Origin: Bacillus sp. ISL-18
GTDB lineage: Bacteria; Bacillota; Bacilli; Bacillales; Cytobacillaceae
Length of the DNA stretch: 64,000 nt
Direction of reading: 5' to 3'
Assembly: GCF_018613415.1 (NCBI RefSeq)
Contig: NZ_JAGGQG010000006.1
Span: 124,001-188,000, forward strand
The translations under genes were made by a program, and so were the position numbers. Positions within the stretch are counted from its first letter, which is position 1. Each line of letters begins with the position of its first letter. Below the pieces are notes generated by a model, which had not been told where the DNA came from, did no database searches, and saw only the letters and a list, made by a program, of their open reading frames with translations. This document shows, one piece after another, positions 1 to 10,200 of this stretch.

Positions 1-606
1 GTAGAAGAAGGGGAAGATGATGTGGTGGTAGAAATGGTTTCCCGTCTTGGCCGCATGCTTCGTTTTTCCATAAGTAATAAAGAAAAAATGGTTCCAATTG
101 ACCAGGAAGTCCAACATATCAAGGATTATTTAACGATTCAAAAATTTAGATTTGAAGATCGCATTGAATTTTCGATTCATGAAGAAATGGATCCTAAAAA
201 ATATTACACGCCAAAGTTTATATTGCAGCCGATTGTTGAGAATGCCATTAAACATGGACTGGATGAAGAACAGGATTTTAAAATCGACATTTTTATCTCA
301 AGAGTTGGTAACGTTTCAACGAAAAATGAGGAAGTGATTTTTCGCGTGATCGATAACGGTCCTGGAATTCCTGAAAAAGTTGTTTCTGATCTCAAAAGCT
401 ACCTTGAATCGGACCCAATGGCAAGGCGCGACTCCCAATTTGGATTAATTAACGTTCATGGCCGGCTAATAATGATGTTTGGAAAGGGCTATGGGTTGCA
501 AATAAATAGTCAAATGAAAAAAGGCACTGAAGTAATTATTTCTATTCCATTAATGATGCAGGACAATCTGGGAAAGGTTGAAGGAGGCGGGGAGAGTGAA
601 CACTAG
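1..606 (+). CDS. YesM-type sensor histidine kinase, C-terminal part (5' truncated by window)
   Basis: The reading frame is open from base 1, so the start and the sensor and phospho-acceptor parts lie outside the window. What remains is the end of the His_kinase domain (LRFS...EVQHIKDYL), followed by a HATPase_c domain: N-box PIVENAIKHGL, G-boxes VIDNGPGIP and FGLINVHGRL. This layout is that of the YesM/LytS-like kinases that sense extracellular sugars or polysaccharides. It overlaps the YesN-like regulator gene by 11 bases, so the two form a two-component operon. By position it probably controls the rhamnose transporter and rhamnosidase downstream; that is inference from neighbourhood. Confidence 0.9.
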   Translation, partial: VEEGEDDVVVEMVSRLGRMLRFSISNKEKMVPIDQEVQHIKDYLTIQKFRFEDRIEFSIHEEMDPKKYYTPKFILQPIVENAIKHGLDEEQDFKIDIFISRVGNVSTKNEEVIFRVIDNGPGIPEKVVSDLKSYLESDPMARRDSQFGLINVHGRLIMMFGKGYGLQINSQMKKGTEVIISIPLMMQDNLGKVEGGGESEH

Positions 607-2209
607 AAAAATCAAAGCCATTGTGGTAGACGATGAAAATCGAATCAGACGGGGAATTGAAAGGTTAATCCTCTCTTGCGGGGAAGAATTTGAGATTGTT
701 GGGAGCTATAACAGTGGAACTAAATTGATAAATGAATATGAAAAAGAAAACATTTGTTTCGATTTATTGATTACAGATATTAAAATGCCGGGGATGAATG
801 GGCTGGAACTCATAAAAGAAATGAGAAACAGAGCATCTTTTGAAGCGGTAGTAATTAGCGGCTTTAACGACTTTCATTATGTGCAAACAGCCATTCGCGA
901 ACGAGCGCTCGATTATATGGTGAAACCGTTAATTCGAGATGAATTCCGAGAACAGCTTGGGAAAATAAAAGATAGGATTTTAGAAAATTGGGCAAATGAA
1001 AAAAAGGTTGAAATAATCGACACTCAACTCCGTCATGTTAAGCAGACCCAAATGCTAAGCGAACTAATAAGAGGAAATGAAATTGATCTTGCTGAATTGG
1101 AGTGGACAAAAGACTTTCCTATGGGGATATTCTACCTATTACATATTTCCATTGACTTTAATCAAAAGAGAGATTTATACGCACTCCAAAGTGGTGAGCT
1201 TGAAAAGAGGCTTCAGGATGTATTAAAAGGTCTTAATGAAGCAACTAAAAACTTATCTTGGATTTGGAAAGGCGATGAGTCTTCGTTTTGGATTTTAATC
1301 CACAACAAAGAAGCGGACCAATTCCAAGAAATGCTGGCAGCTGAAAGGCTGCAATCTGCCATAAAAGCAGGAACCAATCTGACTTCGACCATCGCACTTA
1401 GCAGAAGTTTTTATGATGTGGCTGTTATTCCCGCCTTAAGAGATCGCCTTTCAGCGCTGCTACAATTCCGCCTGATTTATGGCGGAAATCAAATTTATAC
1501 CCTTTCATTGGTAGAAAATATTCTTAAGGAAAGGGGGAAGATAAAAGAGTCTAAGGAGTTAGAGATTACCATTACGAGAATGGTAGAATCACTTGATCCT
1601 TTAAAGAGGGAAGAACTTTTTCATCATTTAAATCATTACCTTACCGAACTGAAAAAGCTTCCTTCCCCGCGAGATATCGAAAAGAGTATCCAAGTGTTGG
1701 CCATCCAAACAATCAACCGGCTACTTACAAAGTCAGTAGCAAAAGACGAGCTTCATTTAATTCAGGAAGCACTTAAACTGACTAGGAAATCTCTGAACTT
1801 TCTCGAATTAAAGATAAATCTTACGACCTGGATGCATAAAGTACTTAAAATTTTTGAAGAAAAGAATATACATGAATCCATTAATCCTATTGATACGGCA
1901 AAAACATGGATTACTGAGAACTTAGGAAATAATATCACCATTGATAAGATTGCCAAAATTATTCATATGAACCCCACTTATTTCTGTGAATATTTTAAAA
2001 ATCAAACCGGTGAGACGGTATTAGACTTTGTGACGAAAGCTAGAATTGAAAAATCAAAGGATCTGCTTTTATCCACCGATTTAAAGATATATGATATCTC
2101 ACAACTAGTTGGTTACACGGATACGAAGTACTTCAGTAAATTGTTTAGAAAGCATTTTGGGGAAGTTCCGTCAAAATATAAGGAAAAAGCAAATATGAAT
2201 TTGAAATAA
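596..2209 (+). CDS. YesN-type response regulator, REC + AraC helix-turn-helix
   Basis: A 537-residue response regulator. The N-terminal receiver domain shows the acidic pair (VVDDE), the phospho-acceptor Asp in LLITDIKMPG and the Lys in MVKPL. A long linker follows, and the last 100 residues are an AraC-type double helix-turn-helix (NITIDKIAKIIHMNPTYFCEYFK ... DISQLVGYTDTKYFSKLF, each within the usual spacing). I chose GTG 596 because AAGGAGG at 581-587 lies 8 bases upstream; a TTG at 578 is possible but has no ribosome site. It pairs with the kinase just upstream and precedes the rhamnose ABC operon, which it most likely activates. Confidence 0.93.
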   Translation: MNTRKIKAIVVDDENRIRRGIERLILSCGEEFEIVGSYNSGTKLINEYEKENICFDLLITDIKMPGMNGLELIKEMRNRASFEAVVISGFNDFHYVQTAIRERALDYMVKPLIRDEFREQLGKIKDRILENWANEKKVEIIDTQLRHVKQTQMLSELIRGNEIDLAELEWTKDFPMGIFYLLHISIDFNQKRDLYALQSGELEKRLQDVLKGLNEATKNLSWIWKGDESSFWILIHNKEADQFQEMLAAERLQSAIKAGTNLTSTIALSRSFYDVAVIPALRDRLSALLQFRLIYGGNQIYTLSLVENILKERGKIKESKELEITITRMVESLDPLKREELFHHLNHYLTELKKLPSPRDIEKSIQVLAIQTINRLLTKSVAKDELHLIQEALKLTRKSLNFLELKINLTTWMHKVLKIFEEKNIHESINPIDTAKTWITENLGNNITIDKIAKIIHMNPTYFCEYFKNQTGETVLDFVTKARIEKSKDLLLSTDLKIYDISQLVGYTDTKYFSKLFRKHFGEVPSKYKEKANMNLK

Positions 2210-2235
2210 CCTCCGTTCAGGAGGTTATTTTAATT
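2204..2235 (+). terminator. Rho-independent terminator after response regulator
   Basis: Inverted repeat AAATAACCTCC / GGAGGTTATTT with a 5-base loop, followed by TTTAATTTTT. It starts within the stop codon of the regulator gene and separates the two-component operon from the transporter operon. Confidence 0.85.
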
Positions 2236-2312
2236 TTTGGAATATTGCCGAAAATCATCCCCCTAAACCGAAAGATGTCTCCTTTTCTAAGGATGACATA
2301 TAAAGTACCCTA

Positions 2313-2330
2313 TATGTAAGCGGATTCAAT
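2313..2330 (+). promoter_or_regulatory. Catabolite-responsive element (cre) upstream of rhamnose transporter
   Basis: The 18-mer TATGTAAGCGGATTCAAT matches the CcpA consensus WWTGNAARCGNWWWCAWW at every position. It lies 78 bases before the ATP-binding protein start, so glucose repression of the rhamnose operon through CcpA is expected. Confidence 0.82.
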
Positions 2331-2407
2331 AGACGTTTTTCTTCAGCGTATTAATTAGAGGTTCATTGAACCATAAGGTACAAATAGACACACAAGGAGT
2401 TGAAAAA

Positions 2408-3919
2408 ATGTCCGAATATGTACTCGAATTGAGAGGGATTACCAAAATATTTCCGGGTGTGAAAGCCTTGGAACATGTTCATTTTAAGTTAAAACCGGGG
2501 CAAATTCATGCATTAATGGGGGAAAATGGTGCAGGTAAATCCACCTTCATTAAAGTGATAACGGGAGTTCACAAACCGGAGGAAGGAGAAATTTTTTTAA
2601 ATGGTGAAAAAGTCGTATTTAATAACCCAAAAGAGGCTCAGGACAAGGGGATTGCCGCTATTTATCAGCATGTGACTAATTATCCGGATTTAAGTGTGAC
2701 GGAAAATATATTCATGGGACATGAAAAAATTGCAAAAAGGACAAAGCGATTGCTTTGGAAACAAATGCATGAGGAAGCGAAAGGATTATTAAGAAGTTTG
2801 GGTTCAACCATCGATCCAAAGATGGAAATGGGGGCTTTAAGTGTTGCTCAGCAGCAAATTGTGGAAATTGCCAAAGCCATCTCAACCGATGCAAAAATTA
2901 TTATTATGGATGAACCAACAGCGGCCCTTACTGCGAGGGAAAGTGAGGAGTTATATAAGATTACGGAAGGATTAAGAGACCAAGGGGCTTCAATTATCTT
3001 TATATCTCATCGGTTTGAAGATATGTATCGACTAGCAAGCCAGGTCACGGTCTTTCGAGATTCCAGATATATCGGTTCATGGGGAGTAAATGAGATTACA
3101 AATGAAGACCTGATTGTGGCAATGGTGGGGCGAAAGATTACCCAGGTGTTTCCAGAAAAGAAATCGACCATTGGAAGTGAAGTACTTCGAGTTGAGGGAC
3201 TGGGGAAAACTGGATATTTTGCTGATGTTTCATTCACTTTGCATAAAGGAGAGATACTTGGCTTAACAGGGCTGGTTGGAGCAGGAAGAAGTGAGGTTTG
3301 CCAGGCGATTTTTGGCATTAGCCCATTCGATAAAGGAAAAGTCTATTTTAACGGGAAACAGGTAAAACTTCAAAATCCTTTAAAAGCGATGGAAATGGGG
3401 ATCGGCTATTTGCCTGAAGATCGTCAACTACAGGGATTAATACTTGATTGGGATATAGGCAGAAATATCTCATTACCGTCACTTAAAAGATTATCTAAAA
3501 AAGGGTGGCTAAACGTAAAAAGAGAGGCAGAGATAGCTAAGAACCTGGCCGAAAAAGTAAATGTAAAAGCAAATAGTATTTTTGATTTAGCTAGCTCTCT
3601 TTCAGGCGGCAATCAGCAAAAAGTGGCGGTTGCCAAATTATTACCGGCAGATTTGGATGTCATTATTCTCGATGAGCCGACGAAAGGGGTAGATGTGGGA
3701 GCAAAATCAGCGATTTATGAGATTATTAATGACCTAGCCGCACAAGGATATGGGATCATTATGATTTCTTCGGAAATGCCTGAAATTTTAGGGCTAAGTG
3801 ACAATATTGTTGTGATGCGCGAAGGAAGGGTGACAAGAGTCCTAACTAAAATCCAGGCGACACAGGAGTCGATTCTTGAAGCAGCCATGATGGATTTGTC
3901 AAAGCAGATAATCATATAA
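2408..3919 (+). CDS. Rhamnose-type sugar ABC transporter, ATP-binding protein (double nucleotide-binding domain)
   Basis: A 503-residue RbsA/MglA-class ATPase with two tandem nucleotide-binding domains. Domain 1 has Walker A GENGAGKST, signature LSVAQQQ, Walker B IIIMDEPTAAL and the switch His in FISHR. Domain 2 has the degenerate loop GLVGAGRSE typical of this class, signature LSGGNQQKV and Walker B VIILDEPTKG. ATG 2408 is chosen since AAGGAG lies 9-10 bases upstream; the frame also runs back to TTG 2366. It is first in a transporter operon with two permeases and a lipoprotein that resembles rhamnose-binding RhaS, so it should energise rhamnose uptake at the inner face of the membrane. A perfect cre box precedes it. 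Confidence 0.93.
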   Translation: MSEYVLELRGITKIFPGVKALEHVHFKLKPGQIHALMGENGAGKSTFIKVITGVHKPEEGEIFLNGEKVVFNNPKEAQDKGIAAIYQHVTNYPDLSVTENIFMGHEKIAKRTKRLLWKQMHEEAKGLLRSLGSTIDPKMEMGALSVAQQQIVEIAKAISTDAKIIIMDEPTAALTARESEELYKITEGLRDQGASIIFISHRFEDMYRLASQVTVFRDSRYIGSWGVNEITNEDLIVAMVGRKITQVFPEKKSTIGSEVLRVEGLGKTGYFADVSFTLHKGEILGLTGLVGAGRSEVCQAIFGISPFDKGKVYFNGKQVKLQNPLKAMEMGIGYLPEDRQLQGLILDWDIGRNISLPSLKRLSKKGWLNVKREAEIAKNLAEKVNVKANSIFDLASSLSGGNQQKVAVAKLLPADLDVIILDEPTKGVDVGAKSAIYEIINDLAAQGYGIIMISSEMPEILGLSDNIVVMREGRVTRVLTKIQATQESILEAAMMDLSKQIII

Positions 3920-3948
3920 AGGAAGATTAGAAGAAAGAGGTGAGCATC

Positions 3949-4986
3949 ATGCCAGAAGGAGTTCTGGAAAAAGCAAGAAACCCGCGGCAGCAAGTAGAGA
4001 AAGTATCCTTTTCAGCTAAAATCTCTAAATTTAGGGAGCTCGGACTACTCCTATTTATACTCTTGCTTTCGGTTCTTATTCAATTCCGAAGTCCCAGATT
4101 TTTAACAATAGAAAATATTAATGATTTGGTTACCAATACGGCCATTCTAAGCATCCTTGCACTCGGTATGATGGTGGTACTAATTACAAGAGGAATTGAT
4201 TTATCCATCGGAGCTGTTATCGCTATTTCAGGAATGATTACCGCTCAAACGATTAGTTCACACCCAAATTTAAGCCCTTTATTGGCGATCTTACTTGGAA
4301 CTGTTATTGGAATCATTTGCGGAATTATTACTGGATTTTTGGTCGCAAAGATTGGCCTAATGCCCATTATCGCTTCCCTTGCCATGATGAATATCTTCAG
4401 GGGGTTAACGTATACGATTAGCGGTGGTAAATGGGTAAGTTCCTATCAAATGCCTAAAAGCTTTGTTGGAATTGCAACTGGGAAAATTTTAGGGATCAAC
4501 ACGCTTATCTTTATTGCCATTATCATCTACCTTGTTTTCTATTACTTTATTAATCACACCAGAACAGGAAGACAAATTTATGCCGTTGGAAGCAACCCTG
4601 ATTCGGCAAAGGTCAGCGGAATTAACCAAAGGAAGATCTTAATGTTGGTATACACCATTATGGGAGGGCTTTCAGGCTTATCCGGTGTTTTGTGGGTTTC
4701 TAAATATGCTTCAGCACAAGGGGACACCGCGTCTGGATATGAGCTAACCGTGATTGCTGCCTGTATTCTTGGGGGAGTAAGCATTGCCGGGGGAGCAGGC
4801 AAAATTTCCGGTGTCATCCTTGGGTCGGTCCTGCTTGGAGTATTAAATAATGCCTTGCCTCTTTTGAATGTATCTCCGTTTTGGCAATCCAGCATCCAGG
4901 GTGCAATCATCCTCGTAGCTGTTGTCGTTAACACCTTAGTGAAGAGAGGCGTGGATCGAAATAATCTCTTAAGGAGGAAAATCTAA
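3949..4986 (+). CDS. Rhamnose-type ABC transporter permease 1
   Basis: A 345-residue member of the BPD_transp_2 family (RbsC-like permeases), with about nine to ten hydrophobic segments starting near residue 25. The family signature RGIDLSIG occurs before the third segment, and GRQIYAVGSN in the cytoplasmic loop that contacts the ATPase. The ATG at 3949 follows AGAGG by 8 bases and is preferred to GTG 3940. It is the second gene of the transporter operon, 29 bases after the ATPase and 4 bases before the second permease. Two different permeases next to one double ATPase is the arrangement of the rhamnose and AI-2 class of transporters. Confidence 0.92.
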   Translation: MPEGVLEKARNPRQQVEKVSFSAKISKFRELGLLLFILLLSVLIQFRSPRFLTIENINDLVTNTAILSILALGMMVVLITRGIDLSIGAVIAISGMITAQTISSHPNLSPLLAILLGTVIGIICGIITGFLVAKIGLMPIIASLAMMNIFRGLTYTISGGKWVSSYQMPKSFVGIATGKILGINTLIFIAIIIYLVFYYFINHTRTGRQIYAVGSNPDSAKVSGINQRKILMLVYTIMGGLSGLSGVLWVSKYASAQGDTASGYELTVIAACILGGVSIAGGAGKISGVILGSVLLGVLNNALPLLNVSPFWQSSIQGAIILVAVVVNTLVKRGVDRNNLLRRKI

Positions 4987-4990
4987 AACA

Positions 4991-6025
4991 ATGGAGCAGA
5001 AAACGGTTATTCAAGAGGAACATTCCAACCGAAAAATAGTTTCGAAAAAAACATTCTCATTAAAAACTTTTTTTCTTCAGTGGGAATGGATGCTTGTTCT
5101 CATTTTATTAATCGTAATGTTTATCAATACAAGCTTATCACCATATTTCTTAGATTATTCTAATTTAAGGGACGGAACTATGACTTTTTTAGATAAGGCC
5201 TTCATGGTTTTCCCAATGGCCTTGGTTATGATCCTGGGTGACATCGATATATCGGTGGGGTCCACAGTGGCACTATCTTCCGTCATAATGGCTGTTTCTT
5301 ATAATCATTTGGGCCTGCCGATGGGCCTTTCTATTGTGGTCTGTCTGGCTGTTGGATCGCTTTGCGGATTTATCAATGGGCTTTTAATCGTCAAGTTTAA
5401 AGAACTATCCGCTGTTATTGTTACTTTGGGTACGATGATTCTCTACCGGGGAATTGCTTATATTATCCTCCAGGATCAGGCCGCGGGGAATTTCCCGGAT
5501 TGGTATAAACTGCTTGGATGGGGATATGTAAATGGCATACCAATTATTCTTATCGCTTTTATTACTTTCGCTGTTTTCTTTGTTGTATTACTTCATAAAA
5601 CCACTTTTGGCAGACAAATCTATGCTATCGGAAACAACTCAACGGCCAGCAGATTTTCTGGGGTTCAAAACGATAAAATTAAACTGATTGTGTTTACGTT
5701 AATGGGGTTTACAGCCGCCGTTACGGCTTTATTTTTGGCTTCCAGGATGGGAAGTACGAGACCAAATATTGCAACAGGCTATGAATTAGATGTGATTGCC
5801 ATGGCTGCATTAGGCGGGATCAGTACGGCTGGAGGAAAAGGAAAAATGATCGGTACGATGATCGCCATTTTTATTATTGGATATCTTCAATATGGTTTAG
5901 GATTGGTCAATCTATCGTCGCAAACTTTACTAATTATAGTGGGTCTGTTACTCATTTTTGCTGTTGCTGTTCCAAAAATAAAGATAAAACAATTTTTAAA
6001 TGTTAAAAAGCAATCCGGTCATTAG
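4991..6025 (+). CDS. Rhamnose-type ABC transporter permease 2
   Basis: A 344-residue BPD_transp_2 permease, clearly related to its upstream neighbour: ILGDIDISVGS matches the RGIDLSIG signature and GRQIYAIGNN matches the coupling loop. About ten transmembrane segments begin near residue 32 after a basic cytosolic tail. The start codon follows AGGAGG with a long spacing of about 13 bases, and the spacing to permease 1 is only 4 bases, consistent with one transcript. Together the pair should make the membrane channel for rhamnose. The exact sugar is inferred from the binding protein and the rhamnosidase. Confidence 0.92.
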   Translation: MEQKTVIQEEHSNRKIVSKKTFSLKTFFLQWEWMLVLILLIVMFINTSLSPYFLDYSNLRDGTMTFLDKAFMVFPMALVMILGDIDISVGSTVALSSVIMAVSYNHLGLPMGLSIVVCLAVGSLCGFINGLLIVKFKELSAVIVTLGTMILYRGIAYIILQDQAAGNFPDWYKLLGWGYVNGIPIILIAFITFAVFFVVLLHKTTFGRQIYAIGNNSTASRFSGVQNDKIKLIVFTLMGFTAAVTALFLASRMGSTRPNIATGYELDVIAMAALGGISTAGGKGKMIGTMIAIFIIGYLQYGLGLVNLSSQTLLIIVGLLLIFAVAVPKIKIKQFLNVKKQSGH

Positions 6026-6088
6026 GTTACATTACAGTATTAAAACTGTGTGTATATAAAACAAATAAAAATCAAGGGGAGAAAAGGA

Positions 6089-7147
6089 ATGAAAAAATTT
6101 TGGGGATTATGTGTTTCTGTTGTCATGATTTTCTCGATTTTGGCTGCATGCAGCGCGACCACTTCAAAACCAGAATCAAAATCAGATTCAAAAGGTACTA
6201 CTTCTGAGAAAAGCGGACCGAAGAAATATGCCTTTGTGTTTAAAAATACTGGTAACCCTTATGGTGAAAAGATGCAGGAGGGGTTTCAAAATGCGATCAA
6301 AGAAACAGGCGGTGAAGTCATTCTACGATCACCAGATCAACCGACGGCAGAGGGACAAATTCAAATCATTGAGCAATTAATTAATCAAAAGATAGATTCC
6401 ATTACGATTGCAGGTAATGATAACGACGCCCTTCAGCCTGTGCTTGAGAAAGCAATGAATGCAGGAATTAAAGTTTCATCAGTGGATTCAGCCGTAAATG
6501 CAAAAAGCCGAATGGTCCATGTGAACCAGGCCAACCCTGACAGAATTGGCGGAGCGCTAATCGAGGGCGTTTCGCAAATGATTGGCGGCAAAGGGGAAAT
6601 TGCCATCCTTAGTGCAACATCTCAAGCGACAAACCAAAATACATGGATTGAAGTGATGAAAAAAGAACTTCAAAAACCAGAATATAAAGATATTAAACTA
6701 GTAAAAGTAGCATACGGTGACGATTTAAGGGATAAAAGTGTATCTGAAACAGAGGGATTATTACAGTCTTATCCAAATCTGAAAGCGATTATTGCTCCAA
6801 CAACCGTAGGTATAGCTGCTGCTGGAAAAGTTCTGACTGACAAGGGTCTTGTAGGAAAAGTAAAATTAACTGGTTTAGGGCTTCCTAGTGAAATGGCTAC
6901 TTATATTGAAAACGGTGTATGTCCGTGGATGTATTTATGGAATCCAATTGATGTAGGATATGTGGCAGGGTTTACGGCAAATGCTTTAGTAGAGGGAAAA
7001 ATTACTGGAAAAGTGGGCGATAAGTTTACAGCAGGAAACCAGGGTGACCAGACCATTGTAGAAGATGGTGATGGAACACAGGTGATGCTGGGTGATCCAT
7101 TTAAGTTTGATAAGGATAATATCGCTCAATGGAAGAGTGTTTACTAA
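6089..7147 (+). CDS. Rhamnose-binding lipoprotein of ABC transporter
   Basis: A 352-residue periplasmic-binding-protein-like lipoprotein (Peripla_BP_4). The signal peptide ends in a lipobox, ILAAC, so the mature protein is anchored to the outer face of the membrane by Cys near residue 21. A low-complexity Ser/Lys linker follows. The body has FKNTGNPYGEKM near the start and the C-terminal motifs GLGLPSEM and WNPIDVGY, which I recognise from rhamnose-binding RhaS proteins rather than ribose- or galactose-binding ones. ATG 6089 follows AAGGGGAGAAAAGG; an upstream frame from 6050 would destroy the signal peptide. A terminator-like hairpin follows the gene and may lower transcription of the rhamnosidase. 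Confidence 0.92.
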   Translation: MKKFWGLCVSVVMIFSILAACSATTSKPESKSDSKGTTSEKSGPKKYAFVFKNTGNPYGEKMQEGFQNAIKETGGEVILRSPDQPTAEGQIQIIEQLINQKIDSITIAGNDNDALQPVLEKAMNAGIKVSSVDSAVNAKSRMVHVNQANPDRIGGALIEGVSQMIGGKGEIAILSATSQATNQNTWIEVMKKELQKPEYKDIKLVKVAYGDDLRDKSVSETEGLLQSYPNLKAIIAPTTVGIAAAGKVLTDKGLVGKVKLTGLGLPSEMATYIENGVCPWMYLWNPIDVGYVAGFTANALVEGKITGKVGDKFTAGNQGDQTIVEDGDGTQVMLGDPFKFDKDNIAQWKSVY

Positions 7148-7174
7148 TCAATAGAAACAGTTCGTCACGAAAGG

Positions 7175-7218
7175 AAAAGCTTATAGGGTCAGATTTCGTT
7201 TCACCTATAAGCTTTTCT
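7175..7218 (+). terminator. Terminator-like hairpin between binding protein and rhamnosidase
   Basis: A perfect 13-base inverted repeat AAAAGCTTATAGG / CCTATAAGCTTTT with a 16-base loop. The descending arm ends in TTTT. It would end or attenuate transcripts before the rhamnosidase gene, which has its own strong AGGAGG. Confidence 0.75.
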
Positions 7219-7259
7219 AATGTATCAAACAGATAAAAGATTTTTAAGAGGAGGTACAT

Positions 7260-10200
7260 ATGGGCAAAAGTCAAATAAGATCAACAAAGCGGTTGGCTAT
7301 TCATGTTTCCATGGCGATGACTCTGTTCATTCCAACTATCATAAGTACTAGTCTACCTATTCAAAAGGCTGAAGCAGCTGGCTCAAGTGTAGCCGCACAG
7401 GCCATAAATGAGACCAAAGTAGCTGATTTAAGAGTGGAGTATCGAAATAATCCAATCGGAATTGATTTACAAAAACCACGATTTAGTTGGGAAATGCTCT
7501 CAAACCTTCGGGGTCAAAAACAAACAGCCTATCAATTACTTGTTGCCACCAGCCCGAATAAGCTGACACCGGATTCTGTAGATATTTGGAATAGCGGCAA
7601 AGTAAATTCCAGTGAATCTAATGCGGTTGAATATGGAGGTAAAGCTTTTAAAGCTTCCACCCGTTATTATTGGACGGTTAATGTATGGGATAAGGAAGGA
7701 AAAAAATTTGAAACAGCTCCAGCCTATTTTGAAACCGGTCTATTAAGTACAGATGGAGTAGCAGGCTGGGACGGAGCCAAATGGATATCCTTAGACGACT
7801 CGGTGAAGAATGGAGCACCAATGTTACGGAAAGAAACTCCTCTTAAGGGTGAAGTAAAGAGCGCTCGTCTGTACATCTCGTCACTGGGCGTTTTTGATGC
7901 ATTTATTAACGGGAAAAAATTAGGCATCGTGAATGGGGATGGAGGTACAGCTTACGAGCTGCTCGCACCCGGCTGGACCAGTTATGATAAAAACATTAAT
8001 TATATGACCTATGATGTAACAGATTATCTCCAAGGCAAAAACAGTGTCACTTTAGCAGCAGTGCTTGGAAATGGCTGGTACAACAGTAGGATCTCTGATG
8101 GGGCTAACTATTACAATTCAAAGGGAAATGATCTTGGATTGCTGGCTAAAATGCAAGTAACCTACAAAGATGGATCCACCCAAACGATTGTTACCGATAC
8201 GAACGGCTGGAAAGCTACCAATAATGGTCCATATTTGGCAGACGATATATATGACGGTCAGACTTATGATGCAACCAAGGAAATGACCGGATGGAATAAC
8301 AATGGATTTGATGACGCAGAGTGGAAAGGCGTGAAGGAACACCAATACAAACAAGCATTCCCGGCTGCAACAATCACATCTTATAATGGCACACCTGCAC
8401 AAATCGTAGACAGCTTTGACCAAACACCGATTTCAGTAACTACCGCTATCGGTGTCATAAATCAAGAATCAAGTAAAAACGGTAAAGGTGAAATCAAAAT
8501 AGATACTTCTAGATCCGTAAATACTCGTTCCGAAGCGAAGGATTATAAGGTGAATTCAGCAACTGGCGATACAGTAATTTATGACCTTGGACAAAACATG
8601 GTGGGCATCCCACGCATCACAGTAAAGGGGAAAGCCGGAACTCAAATTAAATTGCGGTTCGGCGAAATCCTTAACGACAACAGTGCAGGAGCAGATGGTC
8701 CAAAAGGGTCCATCTATACAGCAAATCTTCGGTCTGCAAAAGCTTCCCTTTTCTACACACTAAAGGGCAGTGAAGAAGGAGAAACTTATCAGCCTTCCTT
8801 AACTTTCTTTGGATTTAGATATGTGGAAATTTCTGTTTTAACACCAGGAGCCACGGTCGAATTAGATAATGTGACTGGTAAGGTTGCGACATCGGCAGTG
8901 GATGTGACAGGTACACTCGAGACTTCCAATCAAGATGTCAACCAATTAATTAGCAACATCAAGTGGGGGCAACGCGGTAACTATTTATGGGTTCCAACGG
9001 ATTGCCCACAAAGGGATGAACGTCTTGGCTGGATGGGGGATGCCCAATTATTTGCTAAGACTGGCATGTATAATATGGATTCCTCCAACTTCTTTGAGAA
9101 TTTTACGGATAATATGGTTAACGCCCAATCTGCCAACGGTTCGTATCCAGTAACAGTACCGGCTAGTTCATTCGGTTTAAGGGCTCCCGCTACCTCGGGG
9201 TGGTCAGATGCTGGGATTATTATTCCGTGGACCCATTGGCAAATGACGGGAGATACGACGTTAATTAATAAGGCATACAACAGCATGGAGAAATACATGG
9301 ATATGATGTATAACCAAACCGGAGAAACCTACCGGGGACCTGGCAGTATTTTCGGTGACTGGTTAGCGTTCCAGGGAACAAATAACATGTTAATGAGCGA
9401 CGCCTACTACGCCTATGATGCCAAGTTAATGGCACAAATGGCTGCCGCCCTTGGCAAGGACAATGATGTAAAGAAATATGAGACACTGTTTAACAATATT
9501 AAGAAAGCCTTTATTAGAAACCATATTAATGTAGATGAAAATGGGAACTTAACAATTCAATCATCGCGTGAAGAAGGTTTTGGAATTGCCTTTTATCCAA
9601 GAGAAGATAATAGTCAAACTTCATTATTATGGGCTTTGAAGCTCGGATTCTATGACAATGAAAATCAAAAACAACAGATGATTAAGCTGCTAGTCGATAA
9701 TATTCGTAATAATGATCAATATAAGGCTGCACATCCTGATAGTTCCCGAGTAAAGTATGCGGAGAATACATTATCTGTAGGATTTCTCGGAGTGAATGTA
9801 CTTGCCCCTGTGCTGACGAACATCGGACAATCTGATTTGGCCTATACGCTGCTATTGCAGGATCAAATGCCATCTTGGCTTTATTCCGTAAAGAATGGTG
9901 CAACAACCATTTGGGAACGCTGGAATTCTTACTCGGTTAAAGATGGATTTGGCGATGTAAGCATGAACTCGTTCAATCACTATTCATACGGTGCTATTGG
10001 TGAATGGATGTATGATGAGATGGCAGGTATCTCCAATGATCCGGACCATCCTGGTTTCAAGCACACGATTCTTCAGCCTACCATTGATAATGATAAGCGA
10101 ATCACCTGGGCGAAAGGCTCGTTCGATTCTGTTTATGGGAAGATTAAAAGTGAATGGGAAGTTAAAAATGGGACGTTGACCTATTATGCGACCGTACCGG

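Noticed and set aside
4578-4934. Minus-strand open frame inside the permease gene
   Set aside because: Shadow of a membrane protein gene; no ribosome site or family features.
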